64,000 bases of DNA from Clostridiales bacterium (GCA_004554585.1 SFLH01000001.1:186001-250000), one strand, 5' to 3'. Shown: positions 20,813-29,058, counted from the stretch's first letter. The notes: generated by a model from the sequence alone, not told the origin. Made by a program: numbers and translations.

Positions 20813-20998
20813 TTACCAGGAAGCCTTCCGCACGCCGGGGATCTGACCCTTGTGAGCCAGCTCACGGAAGCAGATGCGGCAGATGCCGTAGTCACGCAGG
20901 TAGGCGTGGGGGCGGCCGCAGATCTTGCACCGATTGTAACGGCGGGTGGAAAACTTGGGCTCAGCCTGCTGCTTGAGCTTCATGGATAATTTCGCCAT
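20813..20998 (-). CDS. rpsZ: 30S ribosomal protein S14, zinc type
   Basis: 61 residues, the short zinc-binding S14. The ligands are seen in RCKICGRPHAYLRDYGICRI (two CxxC pairs). It lies in the normal place after rplE, but is followed by the long structured spacer before rpsH. Confidence 0.98.
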   Translation of the reverse strand: MAKLSMKLKQQAEPKFSTRRYNRCKICGRPHAYLRDYGICRICFRELAHKGQIPGVRKASW

Positions 20999-21017
20999 TG
21001 ATCGTTCTCCTCCTAAC

Positions 21018-21566
21018 TCACTTGCCGAAGGGAGCGCCGATCAGGGTCAGCAGCTCTCTTGCCTCTTCGTCGGTCTGCGCGGTGGTGCAGATAACAATGT
21101 CCATGCCGCGGATCTTGTCGATCTTATCGTACTCGATCTCCGGGAAGATCAGCTGCTCCTTCACGCCCAGGGCATAGTTGCCGCGGCCGTCAAAGGAATT
21201 GGCGCTGATGCCGCGGAAGTCACGCACACGGGGCAGGGCCACGTTGAACAGACGGTCCAGGAACTCCCACATCTTGTCCTGGCGCAGGGTGACCTTGGCG
21301 CCAATGGGCATGCCCTCACGGACCTTGAAGTTGGCCACGGACTTCTTGGCCTTGGTCACGATGGCCTTCTGGCCGGTGATGACGCCCAGGTCACGGACCA
21401 CAGCGTCGAGGACCTTGGCGTTGTCCCGGGCTTCACCGCAGCCCACGTTCACGACGATCTTGTCGATGCGGGGGATCTGCATGGTGCTCTTGTAGTTGAA
21501 CTTCTGCATGAGAGCAGGAGCAACTTCTTCTCTGTATTTTGCTTTCAGGTTGGGCATATCAGCCAT
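21018..21566 (-). CDS. rplE: 50S ribosomal protein L5
   Basis: 182 residues. L5 binds 5S rRNA and contacts tRNA. It shows IPRIDKIVVNVGCGEARDNA, ITGQKAIVTKAKKSVANFKV and DFRGISANSFDGRGNYALGV. MADMPNLKAKYREEV is the usual N-terminus. It stands between rplX and rpsZ. Confidence 0.98.
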   Translation of the reverse strand: MADMPNLKAKYREEVAPALMQKFNYKSTMQIPRIDKIVVNVGCGEARDNAKVLDAVVRDLGVITGQKAIVTKAKKSVANFKVREGMPIGAKVTLRQDKMWEFLDRLFNVALPRVRDFRGISANSFDGRGNYALGVKEQLIFPEIEYDKIDKIRGMDIVICTTAQTDEEARELLTLIGAPFGK

Positions 21567-21583
21567 GATTGACTCCTCCTCTC

Positions 21584-21901
21584 TCAGATCTCAGCGCCGC
21601 AGTGCTTGCACACGCGCACCTTCTTGCCGTCCACGATCTTGCTGGCAGCACGGGTGGGCTTGTCGCACTTGGGGCACACGCGCATCACCTTGCAGGCGTA
21701 CAGGGGGGCTTCCTTCTGGATGATGCCGCCCTCGTCCCCCTGCTTGCGGGGCTTGGTGTGGCGGGAGACCATGTTGATCTTCTCCACCACCACCTTCCCC
21801 TCCTTGGGGATGACCTTGAGGACCTTACCGCGCTGGCCCTTGTCCTTGCCGGTGATGACCACCACGGTGTCGTCCTTCTTAATGCTCATTTTATTCATCA
21901 T
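21584..21901 (-). CDS. rplX: 50S ribosomal protein L24
   Basis: 105 residues. The KOW motif is visible as VVVITGKDKGQRGKVLKVIP. L24 starts 50S assembly. The ATG at 21901 (MMNKMSIKKDDTVVV) has GGGAGGG 7 nt upstream; the ATGs at codons 2 and 5 are alternatives. Unusually, the C-terminal part has CPKCDKP...CKHCG, four cysteines suggesting a zinc site, as in many Firmicutes L24 proteins. Confidence 0.97.
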   Translation of the reverse strand: MMNKMSIKKDDTVVVITGKDKGQRGKVLKVIPKEGKVVVEKINMVSRHTKPRKQGDEGGIIQKEAPLYACKVMRVCPKCDKPTRAASKIVDGKKVRVCKHCGAEI

Positions 21902-21915
21902 CTTTGTACCCTCCC

Positions 21916-22284
21916 TTACAGTACTTCGGGAGCCAGGGACAGGATCTTCATGTAATCCTTGTCACGCAGCTCACGGGCGACAGGGCCAAAGATACGGGTG
22001 CCTCTGGGGTTCTTGTCGTCCTTGATGAGGACGGCCGCGTTCTCGTCGAAGCGGACATAGCTGCCGTCAGCCCGACGCACGCCCTTGGCGGAACGGACCA
22101 CCACGGCGCGGACCACGTCGCCCTTCTTCACGGTGCCGCCGGGAGCGGCCTTACGCACAGAGGCCACGATCACATCGCCGATGTTGGCGTACTTGCGGGA
22201 GGAGCCTCCCAGCACACGGATGGTCTTGATTTCCTTGGCGCCGGTATTGTCCGCCACCTTCAGATAGGTTTCCTGCTGGATCAT
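21916..22284 (-). CDS. rplN: 50S ribosomal protein L14
   Basis: 122 residues, the standard length. The start MIQQETYLKVADNTGAKEIK and the ILGGS-like RVLGGSSRKYANIGDVIVAS are diagnostic. L14 lies at the subunit interface and can bind the silencing factor RsfS. Confidence 0.98.
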   Translation of the reverse strand: MIQQETYLKVADNTGAKEIKTIRVLGGSSRKYANIGDVIVASVRKAAPGGTVKKGDVVRAVVVRSAKGVRRADGSYVRFDENAAVLIKDDKNPRGTRIFGPVARELRDKDYMKILSLAPEVL

Positions 22285-22297
22285 TTACGGCACCTCC

Positions 22298-22561
22298 TTA
22301 CTTCGCCTTCTCGATGATTTCCACCACGCGCCATCTCTTATCCTTGGACAGGGGGCGGGTCTCCATGACACGCACTCTGTCGCCGATGCCGCAGGTGTTG
22401 TTCTCGTCATGGGCCTTGAGCTTGTAGGTCCGCTTGACGATCTTCTTGTACAGGGGGTGTGCCACACGGTCGGCAATGGCCACCACCACGGTCTTATCCA
22501 TCTTGTCCGAAACCACCAGGCCGACTCTGGTCTTACGGGAAGAAGTTCTGTTCTCAGGCAT
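22298..22561 (-). CDS. rpsQ: 30S ribosomal protein S17
   Basis: 87 residues with the OB-fold signature VGLVVSDKMDKTVVVAIADR, then HPLYKKIVKRTYKLKAHDEN. The order L16-L29-S17-L14 is standard. Confidence 0.98.
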   Translation of the reverse strand: MPENRTSSRKTRVGLVVSDKMDKTVVVAIADRVAHPLYKKIVKRTYKLKAHDENNTCGIGDRVRVMETRPLSKDKRWRVVEIIEKAK

Positions 22562-22575
22562 GATTCCGTTCCTCC

Positions 22576-22776
22576 TTACTGGCCAGCGAGCTGCTGCTCA
22601 CGGATGATGGTCTTGACTCTGGCAATGTCACGCTTCACTTCGGTGATGCGGACGGGATTTTCCAGCTGATTGGTGGCATGCTGGAGACGGAGCTGGAAAA
22701 GGTCCTTCTTCAGCTCGGTCAGCTTCTTTTCCAGATCAGCGGAAGACATCTTGCGTACCTCGTTTGCCTTCATCAT
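22576..22776 (-). CDS. rpmC: 50S ribosomal protein L29
   Basis: 66 residues, two helices. MKANEVRKMSSADLEKKLTE and the C-terminal NPVRITEVKRDIARVKTIIR match the family. L29 is a docking site at the peptide exit. The ATG at 22776 overlaps the rplP stop (ATGA); the following ATG at 22773 is equally possible. Confidence 0.97.
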   Translation of the reverse strand: MMKANEVRKMSSADLEKKLTELKKDLFQLRLQHATNQLENPVRITEVKRDIARVKTIIREQQLAGQ

Positions 22777-23216
22777 GCTTCACCACCATTCTCGCTCTCA
22801 GGGGCCGTTTCTTCTTTGGTCACGATCTTGGTCTTGATGGGCAGCTTGTGGCTGGCCAGACGCAGAGCCTCGCGGGCGACCTCTTCGGACACGCCGGCGA
22901 TCTCGAACATGACCCGGCCGGGCTTGACCACGGCCACCCAGTACTCGGGGGAACCCTTACCGGAACCCATGCGGGTCTCGGCAGGCTTCTCGGTAATGGG
23001 CTTGTCGGGGAAGATCTTGATCCAGACCTTACCGCCACGCTTGGTGTAACGGGTCATGGCCACACGGGCGGCCTCGATCTGGTTGCTGGTGATCCATGCC
23101 GGCTCCAGGGCCTGCAGACCAAAATCACCGTAAGTCACGGTGTTGCCGCGGGTGGCCTTGCCCTTCAGACGGCCACGGTGCACGCGGCGATATTTGACTC
23201 TCTTAGGCAGCAGCAT
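22773..23216 (-). CDS. rplP: 50S ribosomal protein L16
   Basis: 147 residues. It reads MLLPKRVKYRRVHRGRLKGK, then GDFGLQALEPAWITSNQIEA and KPITEKPAETRMGSGKGSPE. L16 helps place tRNA in the A site. The start overlaps the rpsC stop by one base and the stop overlaps rpmC, giving a chain of coupled genes. A short acidic C-terminal tail (KEETAPESENGGEA) extends it slightly. Confidence 0.98.
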   Translation of the reverse strand: MLLPKRVKYRRVHRGRLKGKATRGNTVTYGDFGLQALEPAWITSNQIEAARVAMTRYTKRGGKVWIKIFPDKPITEKPAETRMGSGKGSPEYWVAVVKPGRVMFEIAGVSEEVAREALRLASHKLPIKTKIVTKEETAPESENGGEA

Positions 23217-24052
23217 TAGGCTTTGCCTCCTTCCTTGGGAGCAGATCCGCCGGCAGCGGGCCGGGGACCACGGTTGTTGTTATAACCACCCTGCGGACGG
23301 TTGCCATAGCCGGGCTTACGGTCGCGGTTGAAGCCGCCGCCTCTGCCGTCGCGGCGGCGAGGACGATCGGGGCGTTCCTTGAAGTTCTTGGTGTCCAGGG
23401 TGCGGGGGGTGGTGCGCAGGGTCTGGCTGAGGACCTCGCCCTTGTAGATCCAGACCTTGATGCCGATGCGGCCATAGGTGGTGGCAGCCTCAGCAAAGCC
23501 ATAGTCGATGTCGGCGCGGATGGTCTGCAGGGGGATGGTGCCGTCGTGATAGCACTCGCTGCGGGCGATCTCGGCGCCGCCCAGACGGCCGGAGCACATG
23601 ACCTTGATGCCGCGGGCGCCCATACGCATGGCGCGGCCCATGCAGTTCTTCATGGCCCGGCGGAAGGAGATGCGCTTCTCCAGCTGCTGAGCGATGTTCT
23701 CAGCCACCAGCTGAGCGTCGGTGTCGGGGGTCTTGACCTCCACGATGTTCAGAGCCACGGGCTTGCCCAGCTTCTTCTCCAGCTCCAGGCGCAGGCGCTC
23801 AATCTCGGTGCCGCCCTTGCCGATGACCACGCCGGGGCGGGCGCAGTGCAGGTAGATCTTGATCTTGGCGTTGTCGCGCTCGATCTCGATCTTGGGGATG
23901 CCGGCGGAGTACAGGGTCTTCTTCAGGTATTTCCGCAGGTTGTAGTCCTCGACGACCAGATCGCCCACTTTTTCGTTGCGGGCGTACCAGCGGGAATCCC
24001 AGTCCTTAATGACACCCACGCGCAGGCCGTGGGGATTTACTTTCTGTCCCAT
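23216..24052 (-). CDS. rpsC: 30S ribosomal protein S3 with long Gly/Arg/Asn-rich tail
   Basis: 278 residues. The KH domain is seen as RPGVVIGKGGTEIERLRLEL, and the C-terminal domain reaches GRIGIKVWIYKGEVLSQ. Most S3 proteins stop shortly after this. Here residues from about 213 to 278 add a low-complexity basic tail (RPRRRDGRGGGFNRDRKPGY and onward, with GGYNNNRG). S3 lines the mRNA entry channel, so the tail could touch mRNA. That last point is inference. Confidence 0.98.
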   Translation of the reverse strand: MGQKVNPHGLRVGVIKDWDSRWYARNEKVGDLVVEDYNLRKYLKKTLYSAGIPKIEIERDNAKIKIYLHCARPGVVIGKGGTEIERLRLELEKKLGKPVALNIVEVKTPDTDAQLVAENIAQQLEKRISFRRAMKNCMGRAMRMGARGIKVMCSGRLGGAEIARSECYHDGTIPLQTIRADIDYGFAEAATTYGRIGIKVWIYKGEVLSQTLRTTPRTLDTKNFKERPDRPRRRDGRGGGFNRDRKPGYGNRPQGGYNNNRGPRPAAGGSAPKEGGKA

Positions 24053-24067
24053 ATTCTGCCTCCTCCC

Positions 24068-24403
24068 TTATTCCTTCTCCGCCACGGTCAGGGTGACGTG
24101 AGAGGTTCTCTTATTGATGCGATAGGCACGGCCCTGGGCGCGGGGCATGATGCGCTTGATGATGGGGCCGGGGGTCGCAAAGACCTCGGAGACATAGAGC
24201 TTCTCGGGGTCCATCTTGTGGTTGTTCTCCGCGTTGGCTGCCGCGCTCTTGAGCAGCTTGAGCAGGGGCTCGGAGGCTGCCTTGGGAGTGGTCAGCAGGA
24301 TGCCGGTGGCCTGAGCCAGGCTCTTCCCGCGGATCAGGTCCGCGACGATCTTCACCTTACGGGGAGAGATGCGCAGATATTTTGCGTGAGCTTTTGCTAC
24401 CAT
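24068..24403 (-). CDS. rplV: 50S ribosomal protein L22
   Basis: 111 residues. AHAKYLRISPRKVKIVADLI is the normal N-terminus, and MPRAQGRAYRINKRTSHVTL carries the beta-hairpin that lines the exit tunnel and contacts macrolides. No obvious insertion in this loop. Confidence 0.98.
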   Translation of the reverse strand: MVAKAHAKYLRISPRKVKIVADLIRGKSLAQATGILLTTPKAASEPLLKLLKSAAANAENNHKMDPEKLYVSEVFATPGPIIKRIMPRAQGRAYRINKRTSHVTLTVAEKE

Positions 24404-24418
24404 TGTTCTCTCTCCTCC

Positions 24419-24691
24419 TTACTTACCAGTCTTGCTGCCGGCGTGGCCGCGGAAGGTGCGGGTGGGAGCGAACTCACCCAGCTTGTGGCCGACCATGTCC
24501 TCGGTGACATAGACGGGCACGTGCTTGCGGCCATCGTGCACGGCGATGGTGTGGCCGACGAAGGCGGGGAAGATGGTGGAGGATCTGCTCCAAGTCTTGA
24601 GCACCTTCTTGTCGCCAGACTCATTCATTTCCTTGACCCGCTTGAGAAGCTCGGGAGCACAAAAGGGGCCTTTCTTGATGCTTCTGCTCAT
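24419..24691 (-). CDS. rpsS: 30S ribosomal protein S19
   Basis: 90 residues. MSRSIKKGPFCAPELLKRVK and the C-terminal VGHKLGEFAPTRTFRGHAGS are diagnostic. S19 forms the 30S head with S13. Confidence 0.98.
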   Translation of the reverse strand: MSRSIKKGPFCAPELLKRVKEMNESGDKKVLKTWSRSSTIFPAFVGHTIAVHDGRKHVPVYVTEDMVGHKLGEFAPTRTFRGHAGSKTGK

Positions 24692-24703
24692 GTGTAACCC
24701 TCC

Positions 24704-25540
24704 TTACTTCGCGTTGCGGCGCTTGACAATGAACTTGTCAGTGCGGTTCTTCTTCTTCCGGGTCTTGTAGCCCATGGCCGGCTTACCCCAGGGGGTAACA
24801 GGGCCGGGACGACCGACAGGAGACTTGCCTTCGCCGCCGCCGTGGGGGTGGTCATTGGGGTTCATGACAGAGCCGCGGACGGTGGGCCGCCAACCCATGT
24901 GGCGCTTCCGGCCGGCCTTGCCGATGGAGATGTTCTCGTGGTCGATGTTGCCCACCTGGCCGATGGAGGCCTTGCAGTTCAGGCGCACGATGCGCACCTC
25001 ACCGGAGGGCATACGGATCTGGGCCTGGTCACCCTCCTTGGCCATCAGCTGAGCAGAGGTGCCAGCGGAACGGACCAGCTGGCCGCCCTTGCCGGGATAC
25101 AGCTCGATGTTGTGGATGACGGTACCGGTGGGGATGTTGGCCAGGGGCAGGCAGTTGCCGGGCTTGATGTCGGCAGCTGCGGAGGAGAGGACCTGGTCGC
25201 CGGCCTTCAGGCCAACGGGAGCCAGGATGTATCTCTTCTCGCCGTCCTCATACTGGACCAGGGCGATGTTGGCGCTGCGGTTGGGATCGTACTCCAGGCG
25301 CAGAACGGTGGCGGGCATATCCATCTTGTCGCGCTTGAAGTCGATGATACGATACTTGCGCTTGTTGCCGCCGCCGCGGTGGCGCACGGTGATCCGGCCA
25401 TAGCTGTTGCGGCCTGCGTGCTTCTTGAGGGTCTCGGTCAGGCTGCGCTCCGGCTTGGCCTTTTTATCGATGCCCTCGAACGCAGAGACCGTCATATTAC
25501 GGCGGGCAGGCGTTGTGGGCTTGTAGCTCTTAATAGCCAT
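24704..25540 (-). CDS. rplB: 50S ribosomal protein L2
   Basis: 278 residues. L2 is needed for subunit joining and peptidyl transfer. GRITVRHRGGGNKRKYRIID, and the C-terminal VMNPNDHPHGGGEGKSPVGR with the conserved histidine, are present. Standard place between rplW and rpsS. Confidence 0.99.
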   Translation of the reverse strand: MAIKSYKPTTPARRNMTVSAFEGIDKKAKPERSLTETLKKHAGRNSYGRITVRHRGGGNKRKYRIIDFKRDKMDMPATVLRLEYDPNRSANIALVQYEDGEKRYILAPVGLKAGDQVLSSAAADIKPGNCLPLANIPTGTVIHNIELYPGKGGQLVRSAGTSAQLMAKEGDQAQIRMPSGEVRIVRLNCKASIGQVGNIDHENISIGKAGRKRHMGWRPTVRGSVMNPNDHPHGGGEGKSPVGRPGPVTPWGKPAMGYKTRKKKNRTDKFIVKRRNAK

Positions 25541-25555
25541 AGTGCATTAACCTCC

Positions 25556-25852
25556 TTATGCCATTCCCTCGAAGAACTCGATGGACTTGGAATCGTCAGA
25601 CAGGGTAACCACTGCCTTCTTCCAGCTGGGGCGGCGGCCGGCGGGATACCGTCCGGTGCGCTTGAGCTTACCGGTCACACGCAGGGTGTTGACCTTGACG
25701 ACCTTCACGCCGAAGACCTCTTCCACGGCCTTGGCGATCTCGATCTTGGTGGCGTCCTTGGCCACTTCGAAGACGTACTTCTTCAGCTCGGTATCGGCCA
25801 TGGACTGCTCGGTGATCACAGGGCGTCTGATGATGTCGTATGCTGTCTTCAT
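25556..25852 (-). CDS. rplW: 50S ribosomal protein L23
   Basis: 98 residues. TAYDIIRRPVITEQSMADTE and FGVKVVKVNTLRVTGKLKRT match the family. L23 is the docking site at the tunnel exit for SRP and trigger factor. Its ATG overlaps the rplD stop by 4 nt. Confidence 0.98.
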   Translation of the reverse strand: MKTAYDIIRRPVITEQSMADTELKKYVFEVAKDATKIEIAKAVEEVFGVKVVKVNTLRVTGKLKRTGRYPAGRRPSWKKAVVTLSDDSKSIEFFEGMA

Positions 25853-26469
25853 GCGAACACCTCCTCGATGATAGCCAGCGCCTTCTGGTCGATGACCAGC
25901 TTCTCGGCGTTGACGATGTCGTAGACGCTGAGGATCTTGGCGGTGGTGGTGGAGACACCGGGGATGTTCCGTGCGGACTTGTAGACGTTCTCGTTGACCT
26001 CGGGGGTGACGAAAACGGTCTTGCCGGCGCTCACAGCGTCCAGGAAAGCCTGGATGCTCTTGGTCTTGATGGCGTCCAGAGCCAGGTTATCCACAACCAG
26101 CAGGTCGCCGCGGGCGGCCTTGGCGGAGAGGACGGACTTCAGGGCCAGTCTCTTCAGCTTGCGGTTGACCCGGTAGCTGTAATCTCTGGGCTTGGGAGCG
26201 AAGACGATACCGCCGTGGGTCCACTGGGGAGCACGGGTGCTGCCCTGACGGGCGTGGCCGGTACCCTTCTGTCTCCAGGGCTTTCTGCCGCCGCCGGACA
26301 CTTCGGCGCGGGTCAGGGCGCTCTGGGTACCCTGACGGCAATTTGCCAGGTGGTTGACCACGACGGCATGGACGGCGGGCTCGTTGGGTTCTACGCCGAA
26401 AACGCCCTCGGAGAGTTCCACCTCGCCGACCTGCTGGCCAGCCATATTATAGACATTTGCTTTAGGCAT
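25849..26469 (-). CDS. rplD: 50S ribosomal protein L4
   Basis: 206 residues. The tunnel loop reads RAEVSGGGRKPWRQKGTGHA then RQGSTRAPQWTHGGIVFAPK. L4 in E. coli also represses the S10 operon. The stop overlaps rplW (ATGA), so the two are coupled. Confidence 0.98.
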   Translation of the reverse strand: MPKANVYNMAGQQVGEVELSEGVFGVEPNEPAVHAVVVNHLANCRQGTQSALTRAEVSGGGRKPWRQKGTGHARQGSTRAPQWTHGGIVFAPKPRDYSYRVNRKLKRLALKSVLSAKAARGDLLVVDNLALDAIKTKSIQAFLDAVSAGKTVFVTPEVNENVYKSARNIPGVSTTTAKILSVYDIVNAEKLVIDQKALAIIEEVFA

Positions 26470-26488
26470 TGCTCAAACTCTCCTTTCC

Positions 26489-27214
26489 TTACCGGTTTCT
26501 GGCGGATGCCTTCTGGGGGTTGGCACGTGCGGAAGCCTTCTGCGGGTTGACGCTGGTGCCGGCCTCGCCCTTCTTCTCCCGGATGGTCTTCACGGTAGAC
26601 TTCAGGTAAACGATGCCACCCTTGGGGCCGGGGACTGCGCCGCAGACAGCGATGAGGTTGAACTCGGGGTCCACGCTCACCACGTCCAGGTTCTGCACGG
26701 TGACCTGTTCGGCACCCATGTGGCCAGCGCCAATCTTGCCCTTAAAGATCCGGGAAGGATCGGTACCAGAACCCATGGAACCGGCATGACGGTGGACAGG
26801 GCCGCCGCCGTGGGTCATCCGGCCGCGGCCGGCGTTCCAGCGCTTGATGACGCCCTGGAAACCTTTACCCTTGCTGATGCCGGTCACGTCAATGTGATCG
26901 CCCTTGGCGAAGGTATCTGCCTTAATCTCGTCGCCCACGTTCATCTCGGCTGCCTTGTTGAGCTTGAACTCCTTCAGGACCTTCTTCATGGGCACGCCAG
27001 CCTTCTTCAGGTGACCCTGCTCGGGCTGGGTGAGCTTCCGTTCCTCCACGTCCTGGAAGCCCAGCTGTACGGCGTTGTAGCCGTCTTTCTCCTCGGTCTT
27101 CTTCTGCACCACGACGCAGGGGCCTGCTTCGATGACAGTGACCGGGATGACCTTACCGGCTTCGTCGAAGATCTGGGACATGCCGATCTTTCTGCCGATG
27201 ATGGCCTTCTCCAT
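26489..27214 (-). CDS. rplC: 50S ribosomal protein L3 with duplicated C-terminal tail
   Basis: 241 residues from the ATG at 27214 (MEKAIIGRKIGMSQIFDEAG); the 29 in-frame codons before it are untypical. The L3 signature is DVTGISKGKGFQGVIKRWNA then TDPSRIFKGKIGAGHMGAEQ. L3 starts 50S assembly and reaches the catalytic centre. The last 19 residues hold a tandem repeat NPQKASARA/NPQKASARN, beyond the usual end of about 210 residues, visible as a 27-bp DNA repeat near 26490-26550. Confidence 0.98.
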   Translation of the reverse strand: MEKAIIGRKIGMSQIFDEAGKVIPVTVIEAGPCVVVQKKTEEKDGYNAVQLGFQDVEERKLTQPEQGHLKKAGVPMKKVLKEFKLNKAAEMNVGDEIKADTFAKGDHIDVTGISKGKGFQGVIKRWNAGRGRMTHGGGPVHRHAGSMGSGTDPSRIFKGKIGAGHMGAEQVTVQNLDVVSVDPEFNLIAVCGAVPGPKGGIVYLKSTVKTIREKKGEAGTSVNPQKASARANPQKASARNR

Positions 27215-27352
27215 ATTGGTTTCCTCCTTCAAAAGGTTATTGGTTGGCAAACTTGACCATTGGGCTGTCATTGGTTTGTCAACATGACCCGCCTGTCTCA
27301 CGATAAGGCGACAGGCAGCGGGTACACAAAATTAGATGTGTCGGCGCTGGGA
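27215..27352 (-). other. Spacer between rpsJ and rplC with a hairpin
   Basis: 138 bp with no gene. An inverted repeat CCTGTC/GACAGG with flanking CCCG/CGGG matches (about 27291-27321) could fold in the mRNA. No T-run follows. The rplC ribosome site (AAGGAGG) lies at its end. Confidence 0.5.
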
Positions 27353-27664
27353 TCAGAGCTTGATCTCGATCTCCACACCGGCAGGCAGGTCCAGGCTCAT
27401 CAGCGCTTCCACAGTCTTGGGGTTGGGATTGTTGATGTCGATCAGACGCTTGTGGGTGCGGCGCTCGAACTGCTCACGGCTGTCCTTGTACTTGTGGACG
27501 GCCCGCAGGATGGTCACGACCTCCTTCTTGGTGGGCAGGGGGATGGGACCAGAGACGGTGGAGCCGTTTCTCTTGGCAGTCTCCACGATCTTTTCGGCGC
27601 TCTGATCGATGAGCTGATGGTCATAGGCCTTCAGACGGATGCGAATCATTTCATTCTGTGCCAT
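27353..27664 (-). CDS. rpsJ: 30S ribosomal protein S10
   Basis: 103 residues, the first gene of the S10-spc-alpha superoperon. MAQNEMIRIRLKAYDHQLID, then GPIPLPTKKEVVTILRAVHK, is diagnostic; the loop contacts the 30S head and in other species the NusB antitermination factor. AGGAGG precedes the ATG. It is transcribed from the promoter at 27941-27969. Confidence 0.99.
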   Translation of the reverse strand: MAQNEMIRIRLKAYDHQLIDQSAEKIVETAKRNGSTVSGPIPLPTKKEVVTILRAVHKYKDSREQFERRTHKRLIDINNPNPKTVEALMSLDLPAGVEIEIKL

Positions 27665-27778
27665 GTTGCTGTGTTCCTCCTAAGAAAACATACGAAGTGT
27701 CAATGTCTTTGCCACGCTTCGTACGGGTGGGGATTCCGATACACTTAACCGTGCGTATCACTCCATAAGCATGAAGAA

Positions 27779-27801
27779 AACCGGCAGAATACGCCGGCTT
27801 A
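27779..27801 (-). promoter_or_regulatory. Hairpin with T-run in the S10 leader (possible attenuator)
   Basis: In the 270-nt leader of rpsJ, AAGCCGGC and GCCGGTTT pair around a 7-nt loop and run into TTTTCTTC, like a weak intrinsic terminator about 115 nt before the first gene. A tiny frame ending in its first base (27831-27799, 10 codons MAYIAVTGEE) lies directly before it. It may set operon expression by attenuation. Confidence 0.4.
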
Positions 27802-27940
27802 TTCCTCTCCTGTCACGGCGATATACGCCATGCAGCAGATTCCCCAGCCGCCCGATTCACGGACATACTCCGCGGAAGTTACCGGCTTGCGCCGCAATCT
27901 CCCGCATCATCGCAGACTGCGCCCATTCAGGCGCTCATAT

Positions 27941-27969
27941 ATACTACTACAAAACAAACAGCTTGTCAA
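27941..27969 (-). promoter_or_regulatory. Main promoter of the ribosomal superoperon
   Basis: TTGACA (27969-27964), a 17-nt spacer and TAGTAT (27946-27941) on the minus strand. The start would lie near 27934 and leave a leader of about 270 nt before rpsJ. The sequence around the -10 is AT-rich in an otherwise GC-rich region. Confidence 0.85.
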
Positions 27970-28039
27970 CCATTTTTTACAAAAGAAGTCCCTCACAGAT
28001 CCCACAAAAACAGCCCCTTCTCCCCTGCCCTTCTCCGGG

Positions 28040-28067
28040 AAAAAGCCCACGCCGAGGCGTGGGCTTT
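28040..28067 (-). terminator. Terminator of the glycyl radical enzyme operon
   Basis: AAAGCCCACGCC and GGCGTGGGCTTT pair around a 3-nt loop and run into TTTTT on the minus strand, just after the activase stop at 28072. It isolates the operon from the rpsJ promoter. Confidence 0.9.
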
Positions 28068-28071
28068 GAGG

Positions 28072-29028
28072 TCAATCCAGGGCAATGGCATCGCCGCCGA
28101 TGCTCACACGGTTTTCCGGGGCAGCCTGGCGGCAGAGCACCTGCAAAGAGAGCAGATAGGGATCTCGGTTTTTCCGATTTTCCAGCTCCGGCATGGGATA
28201 ATCCTGTCCGATCATCTCATACTTGCTCCGCCCTAGGTCGTGGTAGGGCAGCAGGTTGATCTCCGGATGGCCCTCCAGCCCGGCGGCAAACCGGGCCGTG
28301 GCCAGGACGTCTGCCTCCCCGTCGTTGTAGCCGGGGATGAGGGGCAGGCGGAGGATCACCTTTCCGCCTCGCTTAGGCAGCTCCCGGCACAGCTGCTGAA
28401 TATTTTCTAAGATCTGCTCGTTGGGCACCCCCGTCCCCTCCTCATGGCGCTGGCTGTCCATGTGCTTGAGGTCTACAAACACGGTGTTGCAAAATTGGGC
28501 CACCGCCCACAGGTGTTCCCAAGGGGCAAAGGCAGACGTCTCCAGACAGGTGTTGATGTAGTTGCTCCGGCACAGACGGAGGGTCTCCGCCGCCGCTTCC
28601 CACTGCACCAGGGCCTCGCCCCCGGAGAGGGTGACGCCGCCCCCGCCTTTGCGGTAGAAGGCGGCGTCCTTGGCAGCCTCCCGATAGAGCTCATAGGGGG
28701 TGTAGGTCTGGCCGCTGATGGTCCGGGCCCCACCGGGACAGGCGGGCACGCATTTGCCGCAGGTTTCACAGGCGGCAAAGTCCACCGTGATCTTCTCCCC
28801 CGGCACCAGGCTGTTGGCCTTCTCTGGACAGACGGGCACACACTTGCCACAGCCAGTGCACTTGGCGGGGTTCACCGCCAGCTGAGGCGCCCCCGCCAGC
28901 CCAAAGGGATTGCTGCACCATTGACAGCGCAGAGGACATCCCTTGAAGAACAGGATGGTCCGAATCCCCGGCCCGTCGGTGCTGCGAAAGCGCCCGATGT
29001 CAAAGAGCACCGCTGTCTTTTCTTCCAT
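28072..29028 (-). CDS. Glycyl radical enzyme activating enzyme (radical SAM)
   Basis: 318 residues from the ATG at 29028 (MEEKTAVLFDIGRFRSTDGP), AAGGAAGGG 7 nt upstream. The radical SAM CxxxCxxC is GCPLRCQWCSNP. Two ferredoxin-type 4Fe-4S sites follow: CTGCGKCVPVCPEKA and CETCGKCVPACPGGA. GGGVTLSGGEAL is the SAM-binding motif. Such enzymes use SAM and a reduced cluster to abstract H from a glycine of their partner. The extra clusters place it with activases of the dehydratase/decarboxylase class, not minimal PFL-AE. It is the last gene of the operon, after the radical-bearing small gene. A strong hairpin lies before it. Confidence 0.95.
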   Translation of the reverse strand: MEEKTAVLFDIGRFRSTDGPGIRTILFFKGCPLRCQWCSNPFGLAGAPQLAVNPAKCTGCGKCVPVCPEKANSLVPGEKITVDFAACETCGKCVPACPGGARTISGQTYTPYELYREAAKDAAFYRKGGGGVTLSGGEALVQWEAAAETLRLCRSNYINTCLETSAFAPWEHLWAVAQFCNTVFVDLKHMDSQRHEEGTGVPNEQILENIQQLCRELPKRGGKVILRLPLIPGYNDGEADVLATARFAAGLEGHPEINLLPYHDLGRSKYEMIGQDYPMPELENRKNRDPYLLSLQVLCRQAAPENRVSIGGDAIALD

Positions 29029-29058
29029 AAAACCACCCTTCCTTTGCTTCTGATACGG

